DNA of 64,000 nucleotides from Chryseobacterium sp. ERMR1:04 (GCF_001297705.1 NZ_LIRF01000004.1:186001-250000); one strand, 5' to 3'. Positions 29,681 through 38,992 are shown, counted from the first letter of the stretch. Numbers and translations are program-made. The notes: generated by a model not told the origin, from the sequence alone.

Positions 29681-31104
29681 TTACCTGTAAGCTAAAAAAT
29701 CTCTGGCTTTTTCACCTGCCATTTTCAATGCCGACATATGATCTAAGTTTATACTATCGGTAAATACAGCTCGAAAACAATATTGATATCTATTGGTAAA
29801 TGAAAAGGTACTTCCCGGAGTAAACAAGATCCTTTGGCTTTCACAATACTCATAAAAAGCTTCCATATTGAGATTTTGTGGCAACTCTCCCCAAATACTA
29901 TATCCACCCTGAGGTCTGTGGAAATAGCAATTTTCAGGAAAATACTTTCGCAACGCGTCTAACAATTCTATGGCCTGTTTTTCCAACTGTTTACGAAACG
30001 AACGCAAATGCCTGTCATAACTATTACTTTCCAACAGTTTGATCATTAATTCCTGATAGATCGGAGCCACAGATCTTCCAAGAGAAAACTTCAATCTTTC
30101 GGCTTCGGCATAAAACTTACCGGGATTTAACCATCCCAAACGAATTCCTGGCGCTAACGTTTTAGAAAATGAAGAAAAAGTAATGACCAATCCTGTCTGA
30201 TCAAAATTTCGAATGCATGAAGGTCTTGTTCCATCAAAATAAAGATCTCCGTAAATATCATTTTCAATGATTGGGATTTGATGAGCTTCAGCAATGGAAA
30301 CCAACTCTTTTTTATTTCATCCGTCATAAGAATCCCTGTAGGATTATGAAAATTCGGAGTAACAACAACTGCCCGAATAGGATTTTCATCACAGATACTC
30401 CTGAGATAGTTGACATCAAAACCATTTTTATAATGTATCGGAATCTCTATTACCTTTAATTTCAAATTAGAAATCACTTCCAACACAGAAAATATACATG
30501 GACTTTCAACTGCAATTAAATCCCCAGCTTTAGTCACCGATGCCAAAGCGATATAAAGAGCCTGCAACGCACCATCTGTGATGATTAACTCTTCTGCATT
30601 CATCATACATCCATATTGAGCAGCACGATCTGTAATCTTTTCTCTCAAAACGAACGACCCGTTTGGTGGGTAATAACGAAGAAGTGAAGCTCCTTTTTCA
30701 CGGATCACTTCCTGCATTTTTCTTAAAATCAATTTTTGAGGAATCAGAATATCTGTGGGCGATGCAGCATTAAAAGAATTGTATTCAAAAGATTTACTTT
30801 TGGTAGAAGTGAGTTCAATATTTTTATTAAATAAAGAATCTTTTGCAGCTGGCAACTGTTTTAGGGAATGTTCAGGAACACTGTCTTTTGGATTAAAAGC
30901 CACAAAATAGCCGGAACGAGGCATATTTTCTACCCAACCTTTCATCACAAGATAATCATATCCACTCTGAACCGAACTTATACTGAGATGGTATTTCTCT
31001 TTAATTTCTCTAGCAGAAGGCAAGCGGCTTCCCTTCTTCACTACTCCACTTTTTATCTGCTCTTCAATAATAGAAGTAAAGATCTCATATTTATAGGTCT
31101 GCAT
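29681..31104 (-). pseudogene. MocR-type regulator 1 (GntR HTH plus PLP aminotransferase), frameshifted
   Basis: Read across a one-base gap, this is a 474-residue MocR/PdxR-like protein. It has a winged HTH (about 1-70, SRLPSAREIKEKYHLSISSVQSGYDYL) and a class-I aminotransferase fold with NFHNPTG, DIYGDLYFDG and SSFSKTLAPGIRLGW (PLP lysine in SFSKTLAPG). The frame breaks at an A6 tract (T6 on the plus strand, 30308-30313); seven A would give MTDEIKKELVSIAEAHQIP, matching the paralogue at 33023. It may be a true lesion, a reversible slip site, or a base-calling error. It is divergent from a GNAT gene and the region between has operator-like repeats. Confidence 0.85.
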
Positions 31105-31149
31105 ACATCTCTAATCTAACTGTTCTGAACAAAATTACAAAATTAACAA

Positions 31150-31181
31150 CTGTACCGATTCAATTTTATAAAACTGTATCT
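31150..31181. promoter_or_regulatory. Operator-like direct repeat, MocR site 1
   Basis: CTGTACC (31150-31156), 17 bases, CTGTATCT (31174-31181), in the intergenic region between the divergent MocR-like and GNAT genes. The same motif with the same 17-base spacer occurs upstream of the second MocR unit. Confidence 0.65.
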
Positions 31182-31227
31182 AAATTGAAGGTCAATAATC
31201 TCTTACCTTCGAATAAAAAAGAATCCA

Positions 31228-31743
31228 ATGGAGATAGTTTCAAAATTCGCAGTGGGATCAGATAAAGGAGTTGACGATCTTTTTGATGTGAAAAAAGCAT
31301 TTATTAGAGATACTTATAAGGAAGATTTCCCTTCCGAAACCATAGAAAATTACATCAAAGAGCATTTGGATCATAGAAAAATGATCAATGTTTTGAATGA
31401 TTTGTCGAATCAGCTTATTATGGTTTTTGTAGATGATGAGCCTGCCGGATATTGTTTATTTAAAAGTGGTTCCGGTTATTCTGATGCTCCTGAAGGTAAA
31501 AAAATGACAGAGATCATAGGTTTCGGAATCGTTTCCGAGTACAATTCATCAGAAGTGAAAGCATCCCTTTGGAATAAGGTGAAATCTGCCATTAAATTCA
31601 CAGACAGCATTTGGATCAATATTCATCAAAACCATCCTCAACTTGATATTTTTAAGGATAATGGATTTGATTTCGTTAAAGAATCCATTTCAGAACCGTT
31701 TGGAATGGCTTCTTCCATCTATGAACTGAATATTTCAAAGTAA
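31228..31743 (+). CDS. GNAT-family N-acetyltransferase-like protein
   Basis: 171 residues. It has the shape of a GNAT domain: a central strand pair (LIMVFVDDEPAGYCLFKSG), an acetyl-CoA-binding turn region and a C-terminal NHPQLDIFKDNGFDFVKE. It is divergent from MocR-type regulator 1, an arrangement in which the acetyltransferase is often the regulated gene. Substrate unknown. A terminator follows. Confidence 0.75.
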   Translation: MEIVSKFAVGSDKGVDDLFDVKKAFIRDTYKEDFPSETIENYIKEHLDHRKMINVLNDLSNQLIMVFVDDEPAGYCLFKSGSGYSDAPEGKKMTEIIGFGIVSEYNSSEVKASLWNKVKSAIKFTDSIWINIHQNHPQLDIFKDNGFDFVKESISEPFGMASSIYELNISK

Positions 31744-31762
31744 CAACATCATTTTTAAGTAT

Positions 31763-31800
31763 AAAACCTTTGAGATTAATCAATTTCAAAGGTTTTCTTT
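31763..31800 (+). terminator. Terminator of the GNAT gene
   Basis: An 11-bp stem AAAACCTTTGA / TCAAAGGTTTT followed by CTTTTG. Confidence 0.75.
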
Positions 31801-31965
31801 TGTTTAATTTGTCTCAACTTTTGATAAGTACCTCTTCCTAATTATTAATCAATTCCCAATTAAATGTATTATAGAATAAGTACATCCATGTTTTATAAAA
31901 TTAAAAAGTGTTGTATAATAAATGATGAGTACTTATCATTGTCCGTAGTATTGCCTAAAATTTAT

Positions 31966-32034
31966 TTTAACGCAAAATTCACAAAGTTCTTTCTTACGTA
32001 TCATTTTAGAGCCCGCAAGGGTATTTCATTCAGT
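31966..32034. repeat. ACGCAAA...CGCAAGGG repeat (F family), copy 1
   Basis: Starts TAACGCAAAATTCACAAAG and ends CGCAAGGGTATTTCATTCAG. Better copies at 41497, 45261 and 60111. A 60-codon open frame across it (31864-32046) is not credible. Confidence 0.6.
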
Positions 32035-32062
32035 AAAAAATCATAGACTTTTCAGTATTTCT

Positions 32063-32130
32063 TAAGTTTTGGCTAAAGCCGATTGGTTTTCTGTTTTTAT
32101 TTGAACGGGTTAAAACCCGTTCCTATTGAT
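32063..32130. repeat. GGCTAAAGCC repeat, copy 2
   Basis: Hairpins GGC-TAAA-GCC and GAACGGGT-TAAA-ACCCGTTC, ending CTATTGAT. Confidence 0.8.
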
Positions 32131-32142
32131 TAAAACTCTGTA

Positions 32143-32175
32143 AACCATGTCAAGGTTTTGAACCTTGACATGGTT
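32143..32175. repeat. Perfect 15-bp hairpin
   Basis: AACCATGTCAAGGTT, loop TTG, AACCTTGACATGGTT. It lies between two repeat elements with no neighbouring gene end. Confidence 0.85.
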
Positions 32176-32231
32176 CTATAAAGATTATTCAAAGAATTAT
32201 GCCTCTTCTTTATCAAATAACTTAGCCGTTT

Positions 32232-32393
32232 TTGACGCAAAGTTTTATGTTGCAGAATGATGTATTTAAGTGAGCAAAGAAGAATCAACCAAGTTGATTT
32301 GATGAAGCTGTATCTTCAAGCTTCGCAAAGCACATTTTATTTGCCTTTGCCTCCTAACAAATCAAAAGTATGTAATAAATCTTTGCGTTAAAA
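32232..32393. mobile_element. MITE-like element, ACGCAAAG family, copy 3
   Basis: ACGCAAAG at the left end and CTTTGCGT at the right, with an internal hairpin AATCAAC-CAA-GTTGATT (32283-32299) in the same place as in copies 1 and 2. No coding capacity. The remaining gaps in 31801-32607 show no gene. Confidence 0.65.
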
Positions 32394-32524
32394 AATAAAA
32401 TTTAAACAAAAGAACCTTGTATCATCAATAAAAGACTTTTACACGACTCATAAAAGTCAAGATGATTTGGTTTACACTGTTCTATAAAATTTTAAATTCG
32501 ACTACTATTTTAAAAATAGAAATC

Positions 32525-32556
32525 TGTACCCACAATAATATACACTTCTGTATCTG
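32525..32556 (+). promoter_or_regulatory. Operator-like direct repeat, MocR site 2
   Basis: CTGTACC (32525-32531), 17 bases, CTGTATCT (32549-32556), followed 21 bases later by a -7 element TAATTTTG (32578-32585). Layout equals MocR site 1. Confidence 0.65.
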
Positions 32557-32607
32557 TAACCATAATTAAAGACTCCATAATTTTGTAATCAATAAAAGCA
32601 GAATAAC

Positions 32608-32973
32608 ATGGAAACAAGTCTTCAACCCCAAAAGCAATATCAAATTTCCGAAGTTTATATTGCAGATATTATAGAATTAAAAAACATTTTTCTTCAAATA
32701 TCAAATCTGGAAACACTGCCTGAAAGTTTTGGTATTCCTTTTCTGATGATCAGGCAAAAAAATAATATTATCGCTTTTGCAAGTCTTATTATTAATTCAA
32801 TAGGAAAAACGGATTTTGTGATTTATGAAAAAGAGAATTTGAGCACAGAAGAAAAAGAGAGCTTCATGAGCCAGGTTCAAACCTATTTTAAAAGAAACAA
32901 TTCGGGAAATTACCGCGATCCTTTACAACTTAAAAGCAGTACAGAAAGAATGATCAATTGGTTGAATATTTAA
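32608..32973 (+). CDS. Hypothetical protein upstream of MocR-type regulator 2
   Basis: 121 residues, no signal peptide. A central strand pair (FLMIRQKNNIIAFASLIIN) vaguely resembles half of an acetyltransferase-like fold, but I cannot assign it. It has its own -7 element and operator-like repeats and is followed by the MocR-type gene after 49 bases, so it is probably under that regulator's control. Confidence 0.65.
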   Translation: METSLQPQKQYQISEVYIADIIELKNIFLQISNLETLPESFGIPFLMIRQKNNIIAFASLIINSIGKTDFVIYEKENLSTEEKESFMSQVQTYFKRNNSGNYRDPLQLKSSTERMINWLNI

Positions 32974-33022
32974 TAAAATCAGGCGAAGAATTCCCTACAT
33001 TTACTTAAAACCCTACTTGTTT

Positions 33023-34440
33023 ATGGCTAAAGAGGTCTTATATCTTAAAATAGCAAAAATAATTACAGAACAGATACAAAGTGAAACCCTGCAGTTTGGC
33101 GACAAATTGCCTTCTCTTCGTAGTGCTCAGAAATTATATAATGTAAGTCTGAATACTATAAAATTGGCCTACATGGAATTAGAAAGCCGCTCTCTTGTTG
33201 AATCAAGACCAAAATTCGGATATTATGTAAGCCAAATATCAAAGCGAAAATTGGCGCTTCCTTCCATCATTAAAATTAATGAGTCAGGAGTAGAAAAACC
33301 ACCTCAAGATTTAATTGATAAGGTTTTTGGAACTATTTCTCATCCTGATCTGACTCAATTTGCTTTGGGAATTCCCGGGAAAAGCTTTCTTCCTTTAGCC
33401 AAGTTAAAAAAATCTATGCTGAATGTCGTAAAGAACAAAAATGACAGCGGAACAAACTATGAACCTGTACAAGGCAACGAACACCTGCGTCGTGAAATCG
33501 CAAAATGGTCCATGATTCTGGAAGGAAAAATAACTGAAGATGATCTGGTAATCACATCGGGAGCAATGAATGCTATTTATCATTGCCTTATGGCCGTTAC
33601 AAAACCCGGAGATTCCGTTGCTGTTGAAAGTCCTGTCTATTTCGGGATTTTACAGGCCATTCATTTATTAGGTTTAAAAGCAGTGGAAATTCCAACCCAT
33701 CCTATTGACGGTTTAGATCTGAATGCTTTAAAAAAGGTTTTACCCAAAATATCAGCGTGTTGTTTTGTGACTAATTTTAACAATCCACTGGGCTTTCAAA
33801 TGTCTGATGACAATAAAAAAGAATTGGTAAAACTCATCACCGAATACAATGTTCCTTTGATAGAAGATGATATTTATGGAAATTTATATTTCGGTTCAGA
33901 AAGACCTAAACCTTGTAAGTTCTACGATGAAGCTGGCCTTGTGATGTGGGTGAGTTCCGTTTCTAAAGCATTGGCTCCGGGATATCGTGTGGGCTGGGTT
34001 GCACCAGGACAATTTAAAGATAAAATTATTCGTCAAAAATTAATTCAGACTGTATGCGGTCCATCCTTCTATTCTGATGTCATTGCAGATTTTCTTGAAC
34101 ACGGACGCTATGATCATCATTTGAGAATGTTTAGGAATAAGCTTTATTCAAATTATCTTCAAATTCAAAAATCGGTTGCTACTTATTTCCCTGATAATAC
34201 CAAAGTTTCTGAACCTAAAGGTGGTTTTATGCTGTGGCTGGAACTCGACAAAAGAATCTGTACAGAAGATTTGTATGATGAAGCTTTCAGCAAAAAATAA
34301 GTTTTGCTCCCGGAAGAATGTTCTCTCAGCATAATCAATATACCAATTGTATGCGTTTAAATTATGGGTTAGAATGGACCGACCGTGTAGAAAATGATCT
34401 TGAGAAATTAGGAAAAATGATCAAGAACAGTATCAAATAA
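33023..34440 (+). pseudogene. MocR-type regulator 2 (GntR HTH plus PLP aminotransferase), frameshifted near the C-terminus
   Basis: The winged HTH (about 1-70, GDKLPSLRSAQKLYNVSLNTIKLAYMELE) and aminotransferase domain are intact, with NFNNPLG, DDIYGNLYFGS and SSVSKALAPGYRVGW (PLP lysine in SVSKALAPG). The frame ends early at 34300 after EDLYDEAFSKK. An A6 tract (34292-34297) read as A7 would continue ISFAPGRMFSQHNQYTNC... for another 47 or so residues to the TAA at 34438-34440, giving a normal family C-terminus. I prefer the ATG at 33023 over the TTG at 33017. It lies between a small gene and a GNAT gene on the same strand. Confidence 0.85.
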
Positions 34441-34493
34441 AACCCAGACCAACAATCTGAATCGTAAAATATATCATTAATAATTGCAATACT

Positions 34494-34976
34494 ATGACCA
34501 ACGAAATCAATGAAGTAAAAATTATTACTTATCAACCCCAATATCAAAAAGCATTCAAAGAATTAAATGAAGAATGGATTACCACATTTTTCAAAATGGA
34601 GGAAAAAGACTATAAAGTACTGGATCATCCTGAAGAGTACATCATCAATAAAGGCGGACACATCGTTTTTGCTTTGCTTAATGATGAACCCGTCGGAACC
34701 TGTGCTTTAATGCAATCACCCAAATCTCCTCTGGTATATGAATTGGCAAAAATGGCTGTAAGTCCGAAAGCACAAGGGAAAAAGATAGGGTTCTTAATAG
34801 GAAAAGCATTGGTTGACATTGCCAAAGAATCTAATGCAGATACTATTTTTCTGGAAACAAATTCTATGTTAACACCAGCTATTAACCTGTATGAAAAATT
34901 AGGATTTCAACATGTCCCATTATCAGATTCACCCTACGAAAGATGTGATGTGAAGATGGAGTTGAAACTTATTTAG
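34494..34976 (+). CDS. GNAT-family N-acetyltransferase
   Basis: 160 residues with clear GNAT motifs: VALLNDEPVGTCAL-type strands, KMAVSPKAQGKKIGFLIGKALV (motif A, Q/R-x-x-G-x-G/A-like, near 83-104) and LETNSMLTPAINLYEKLGFQ (motif B). It lies 53 bases after MocR-type regulator 2 and ends in a terminator, so it is the last gene of that unit. Substrate unknown. Confidence 0.9.
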   Translation: MTNEINEVKIITYQPQYQKAFKELNEEWITTFFKMEEKDYKVLDHPEEYIINKGGHIVFALLNDEPVGTCALMQSPKSPLVYELAKMAVSPKAQGKKIGFLIGKALVDIAKESNADTIFLETNSMLTPAINLYEKLGFQHVPLSDSPYERCDVKMELKLI

Positions 34977-34986
34977 TAAACAATAA

Positions 34987-35009
34987 AAATCCCTCATCAA
35001 GAGGGATTT
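34987..35009 (+). terminator. Terminator after the GNAT gene
   Basis: A 9-bp stem AAATCCCTC / GAGGGATTT with loop ATCAA. Confidence 0.75.
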
Positions 35010-35041
35010 ATTATATAAGGAACTTGTTTAAATTTTTTATT

Positions 35042-35235
35042 TTGACCACAAAAGAGGCAAACGATTAACACTTGAATTATTTAAGTGCGTTATTAAGTGC
35101 GAACAAGAACACATAAGTGAAAAAATCTTTGCATATTGAGCGGAGTTGAAATGTTATTCTTTTGCAAGCTTTGTTTTCAAAAAAAGCTAAACGTTAAATG
35201 ATTCAATAACAGCTTTTGCACCTTTTGCGGTTTAA
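35042..35235. repeat. Interspersed repeat, CACAAAAGG family, copy 3
   Basis: ACCACAAAAGAGGCAAA at the left and CTTTTGCACCTTTTGCGGT at the right, with a longer core than copies 1 and 2. Confidence 0.55.
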
Positions 35236-35282
35236 TTTTTTAATTATTTTAAACAGACTTATCTTTAAAAATTAGCTAAAAA

Positions 35283-35966
35283 CTATTTATAATGTTGAAA
35301 AATTCCAGCATCTGTAGGTGTCCAGAATGCTGCTTTTTGTCCGGCAGCTTTTAAGGCATCATTCGACCAAGTGTTGCAGGTATACAGGAAACTATATTTT
35401 CCTTGAGCATCATAAAATGCGTCATTATCGCTGTACACCGCGTTGGTAGGAATCAATATAAAGTTTCCGTTTTGGTCTTTGTCAAATTTATCATTTACAA
35501 ATTGTACCAGATTTTTATATTGCGATCTGCTGATCATGATTATCTTACAATCATCAGCTTCCGTCATTGTTTTATAGTACGTACAATGCATAGCAGATTC
35601 ACCCAGCCAAAATGCGGCTTTAAATGCGGTTGAAAATTTGAGGTCAGCCCAAGTCGGCGTATCCAGATAAAAACCTTTGTCCCCCCAGCCTACGCCAATA
35701 TAATTATAGTCTGTTTTTTTTGATTTCGTATTCGCAAAAGGAATTTTCGTACACCAATCCTGCATATCATTTTTCACAGGCATAACAATATCAGTATGCA
35801 CCCCGTTGGTGTAAATATAAATAGGGATTTCTTTTTTTTCTCCGTCATCCTTTGCTGAGATCTCGATAAATGGCAGCAAATAAGCCATTAAACCATACAG
35901 AACAATAATTCCGACAATGACACCCAAAACTTTAAGGATATACAATAATACCATCTTCACACTCAT
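35283..35966 (-). CDS. TIGR02117/DUF2459-family protein
   Basis: 227 residues with one N-terminal transmembrane helix (about 8-32) and an exported domain. NGVHTDIVMPV, GWGDKGFYLDTPTWADL and YTCNTWSNDALKAAG contain the conserved His, Asp and Cys of the DUF2459 family, proposed to be a cysteine-hydrolase-like fold of unknown role in the envelope. Single-gene unit. Confidence 0.88.
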   Translation of the reverse strand: MSVKMVLLYILKVLGVIVGIIVLYGLMAYLLPFIEISAKDDGEKKEIPIYIYTNGVHTDIVMPVKNDMQDWCTKIPFANTKSKKTDYNYIGVGWGDKGFYLDTPTWADLKFSTAFKAAFWLGESAMHCTYYKTMTEADDCKIIMISRSQYKNLVQFVNDKFDKDQNGNFILIPTNAVYSDNDAFYDAQGKYSFLYTCNTWSNDALKAAGQKAAFWTPTDAGIFQHYK

Positions 35967-36008
35967 GTATTTGAATAAAATTTAATTATTAATTTTTCGT
36001 AAAAGTAT

Positions 36009-36038
36009 TTGTTTTAATCGGAAAAATCATTACATTTA
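36009..36038 (+). promoter_or_regulatory. Candidate promoter before a small basic ORF
   Basis: TTG (36009-36011), a 19-nt spacer and TACATTTA (36031-36038), one base off TAnnTTTG. Confidence 0.5.
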
Positions 36039-36058
36039 GTTACGAAATACACACAAAT

Positions 36059-36139
36059 ATGCGTAAAAACATTAAATCCCAAAAAAGATTAAAAGTAAGA
36101 GTAAAAACTGCCCCAAAAAGAGTGCAAAAAAAACGTTGA
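36059..36139 (+). CDS. Very small, highly basic peptide (26 aa)
   Basis: ATG at 36059 to TGA at 36137-36139: MRKNIKSQKRLKVRVK... ending RVQKKR, with about half of its residues Lys or Arg and no acidic residue. A near-consensus promoter stands about 20 nt upstream. It could be a nucleic-acid- or ribosome-binding mini-protein; it is not bTHX by sequence. The short length makes coding uncertain. The rest of 36140-36320 is empty. Confidence 0.4.
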   Translation: MRKNIKSQKRLKVRVKTAPKRVQKKR

Positions 36140-36320
36140 TTTTCTAAGAGATTTTATCTTTTTGAAAGTCATTTTTTCTTTTTAGGAAAGGCTTTTATTG
36201 AGTTTTACTTCCCTATATCTTATCCTCCTTTACCACAAAAAGTATAAGGAATGGACGATTAACCGCTTTTGTTTTGGAACCTGAAAATTCCAAACGAGGA
36301 TTTATCACCCAAAAACTGGC

Positions 36321-37265
36321 CTAAAATTTCTCTGAAGGTTGATCTAAAAATTCAATATTTCTTTTCAAACCTGCAAATTTCGTTCTCTTCACTGGAGATT
36401 TTCTAAAAATTTCCGAGAATAATTCTTGAGTAAGTTCTTTCCATTCTCCTTTTTTGAAATTTTTAAGGGCTTCATTTGGTGCAAACTTGGTTTGAAGATT
36501 TGGTGCTGAGAACTTATTCCACGGGCAAACATCCTGGCAGATATCACAACCGAACATCCAGTCTTCCATTTTATCTTTAAAAGAATCAGGGATTTCATTT
36601 TTTAATTCTATCGTAGCGTAAGAAATGCATTTGCTTCCATCAATCAATTTTTCAGAAACAATAGCATCGGTAGGACAAGCATCAATGCATTTTCTGCAAG
36701 TTCCACAATGATCTGTTGTTTCATGATCCTGAACTAATTCCAAATCGCAAATGATCTCCGCTAAAAAATAAAAAGATCCATTTTGTTTTGTAATCAGATT
36801 TGCATTTTTCCCTACCCATCCGATTCCTGATTTCCTGGCCCAGCTTCTTTCCAACACCGGTGCAGAATCTACAAAAACCCGACAATCAAAATCCCCAATC
36901 TCTTCTCTCAATTCATCCACCATTTCACGAAGAATTTCTTTTACGACTTCATGATAATCTTCTGCATATGCATATTTCGAGATTTTATAGTTTTCTAATG
37001 TTGAAATTTTCTCTTTAGGAAAATAGTTATAGGAAAGTGAAATCACAGATTTTGACCCTTCCACCAATAATCTTGGATCAAGCCTTTTATCAAAATAATT
37101 TTCCATGTATTTCATTTCTCCATGAAAATTATTCTTCAGCCATTTTTCTAGATTTCTAGCATCTTCTTCCAAAAAATCGGCCTTAGAAATACCACAGCTT
37201 TGAAATCCAAAACTTTTTGCTTTGGATTTAATTAATTGTGAATATTTTTCGGCATTTGAATTCAT
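36321..37265 (-). CDS. queG: Epoxyqueuosine reductase
   Basis: 314 residues. QueG performs the last step of queuosine synthesis in tRNA, reducing epoxyqueuosine with cobalamin and two [4Fe-4S] clusters. Two ferredoxin-type cluster motifs are present: [18 protein letters not shown] (near 180-197) and [12 protein letters not shown] (near 237-248). The N-terminal domain has WVGKNANL and [17 protein letters not shown] sequence. It is cobalamin-dependent, which ties it to the cobT-cobS-cobC operon in this window. A -7 element TAGTTTTG is at 37286-37279. Confidence 0.96.
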   Translation of the reverse strand: MNSNAEKYSQLIKSKAKSFGFQSCGISKADFLEEDARNLEKWLKNNFHGEMKYMENYFDKRLDPRLLVEGSKSVISLSYNYFPKEKISTLENYKISKYAYAEDYHEVVKEILREMVDELREEIGDFDCRVFVDSAPVLERSWARKSGIGWVGKNANLITKQNGSFYFLAEIICDLELVQDHETTDHCGTCRKCIDACPTDAIVSEKLIDGSKCISYATIELKNEIPDSFKDKMEDWMFGCDICQDVCPWNKFSAPNLQTKFAPNEALKNFKKGEWKELTQELFSEIFRKSPVKRTKFAGLKRNIEFLDQPSEKF

Positions 37266-37275
37266 GATTTTTACA

Positions 37276-37305
37276 TTGCAAAACTAAGATTATTTTATAA
37301 ATTTG
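37276..37305 (+). promoter_or_regulatory. Promoter of the outer-membrane protein gene, overlapping queG's
   Basis: TTG (37276-37278), 19-nt spacer, TAAATTTG (37298-37305): exact Bacteroidota consensus. The queG -7 element (37279-37286, minus strand) lies inside the spacer, so the two divergent promoters overlap. Confidence 0.75.
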
Positions 37306-37362
37306 CCGACTTTTAGAGACGTCTTTTAAAGTTCTCATCTTATAAAACTGAAAAATTAAACC

Positions 37363-38574
37363 ATGAAAAAATTCAGCCTGTTTACAGGACTTATTTCCGT
37401 ATGCTTATTCAATGCTCAAATTAAATTCGAAAAAGGATATTTCATCAATAATTCTGGTGAAAAAACGGAAATTTTAATTAAAAATATTGACTGGAAAAAC
37501 AATCCGACAGAATTTGATTATAAAACCGAAGGAAGCTCTGATATAAAAAAAGAAAACATCAAAAATATTCAAGAATTTGGGATTGATAATGGTGAAAGAT
37601 ATATCCGAAAAACAGTAATGATTGAAAGATCTTCAGAGGAACTCAGTAAAATGTCTGAAACAAAAGATCTTATTTTTACCGAAGAAACCCTATTCTTAAA
37701 ATATATTGTTGAAGGAAAAGCCGATTTATTTTATTACGAAGATTCTGATATAAGAAAATTTTTCTTTGATAAAGACAATTCTGAAACCCAACAACTTATT
37801 TACAAACCTTATTATATTGATCAATCACAAATCACCTATAATGAAGATTATAAAAATCAGATTGCCCATCAATTGAAATGTGGAGTTGAGAATAGCAACA
37901 TTCAAAAAATAAAATACAATTCAAAAGATCTCATCAAAATCTTCATGAAATATAATGAATGTTCAAGTAGTGCTTCCATTAATTACACAAAAAACTCAGA
38001 GAAAAAAGATCTTTTTAATCTTACCATAAGACCCGGAATTAGTTCTTCTTCTTTAAAAACGGTTTACAGCTCTTATAATTACTCAGACGAAACAAAATTT
38101 GGAAATAAAATGACTTTCAGAATGGGTGCTGAATTTGAATTTATTCTTCCATTCAACAAAAACAAATGGGCCCTTTTTATAGAACCTACTTACAACTATT
38201 ACAAAGCTGATGTAGAAAAAACCATACAAGCCGGAACGTATTTTGAGCAAAAATCTAAAAGAAGTGTAGATTACAAATCTATTGAAATCCCTTTTGGTGT
38301 AAGGCATTATTTCTTTCTTAATGATAAATCAAAAATTTTCATTAACGCCGCTTATCTGGTTGATATAAGTATTAAATCAAATATAAAATATGATTACCTT
38401 AATCTGGAAGTAAACTCCGGAAACAATCTGATTTTAGGAGCCGGATATAAATATAATGACAAATTTGGAGTAGAGTTCCGAGTAGGAACTTCAAGAACCT
38501 TATTGAGAAATTATCTTTCTTGGGAATCTGATTATAATACAATGTCTCTGATCTTTGGGTATACTATGTTTTAA
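37363..38574 (+). CDS. Secreted protein with outer-membrane beta-barrel-like C-terminus
   Basis: 403 residues, signal peptide MKKFSLFTGLISVCLFNAQ. The N-terminal half (20-200) is acidic and soluble; the C-terminal half (about 215-403) alternates aromatic strands and ends VSLIFGYTMF-like with a terminal Phe, typical of a small beta-barrel. The family is common in Bacteroidota but unnamed. A strong consensus promoter precedes it by about 60 bases. Confidence 0.75.
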   Translation: MKKFSLFTGLISVCLFNAQIKFEKGYFINNSGEKTEILIKNIDWKNNPTEFDYKTEGSSDIKKENIKNIQEFGIDNGERYIRKTVMIERSSEELSKMSETKDLIFTEETLFLKYIVEGKADLFYYEDSDIRKFFFDKDNSETQQLIYKPYYIDQSQITYNEDYKNQIAHQLKCGVENSNIQKIKYNSKDLIKIFMKYNECSSSASINYTKNSEKKDLFNLTIRPGISSSSLKTVYSSYNYSDETKFGNKMTFRMGAEFEFILPFNKNKWALFIEPTYNYYKADVEKTIQAGTYFEQKSKRSVDYKSIEIPFGVRHYFFLNDKSKIFINAAYLVDISIKSNIKYDYLNLEVNSGNNLILGAGYKYNDKFGVEFRVGTSRTLLRNYLSWESDYNTMSLIFGYTMF

Positions 38575-38642
38575 GTAAAACAAAAAACATCAGTCAATAT
38601 AAAAATAGGCTCGAAATTTTTACGTATTTTCGTTATTATTTA

Positions 38643-38963
38643 ATGTTTAAAATCAAAACAGTTATGTCTTTAACAGAAGTTATAAAATCAGGAAACTATG
38701 AATTAATCGACGTTCGTGAACCAATGGAATTGGAAATGGACGGAAATATAGAAGGTGCTAAAAACATCCCTTTAGGAGAAGTAGAAGATAGAAAAGAAGA
38801 AATCTTATCTATTGAAAAACCCGTAATCTTATTCTGCAGAAGCGGTAATAGAAGTGGTAAAGCATTAGAATATCTTACTTCTCAAGGATTAAAAGACGGT
38901 CACAACGGCGGAGGCTGGGCTGAGCTTAAAGCAAATCTAGAAGCAAATCAAGGAACTTTTTAA
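38643..38963 (+). CDS. Rhodanese-like domain protein
   Basis: About 100 residues forming one rhodanese domain: LIDVREPMELEMDGNIEGAKNIPL, and the active-site loop FCRSGNRSGKA with the catalytic Cys. It can transfer sulfur to a nucleophile such as cyanide or a carrier. The ATG at 38664 is an alternative start (MSLTEV). It is followed after 29 bases by an HD-domain gene. Confidence 0.92.
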   Translation: MFKIKTVMSLTEVIKSGNYELIDVREPMELEMDGNIEGAKNIPLGEVEDRKEEILSIEKPVILFCRSGNRSGKALEYLTSQGLKDGHNGGGWAELKANLEANQGTF

Positions 38964-38992
38964 GTTCCTTTTTTTATTTAAAATATTTCATA

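Noticed and set aside
31864..32046. 60-codon plus-strand open frame
   Set aside because: It overlaps an F-family repeat and has no promoter or coding character.
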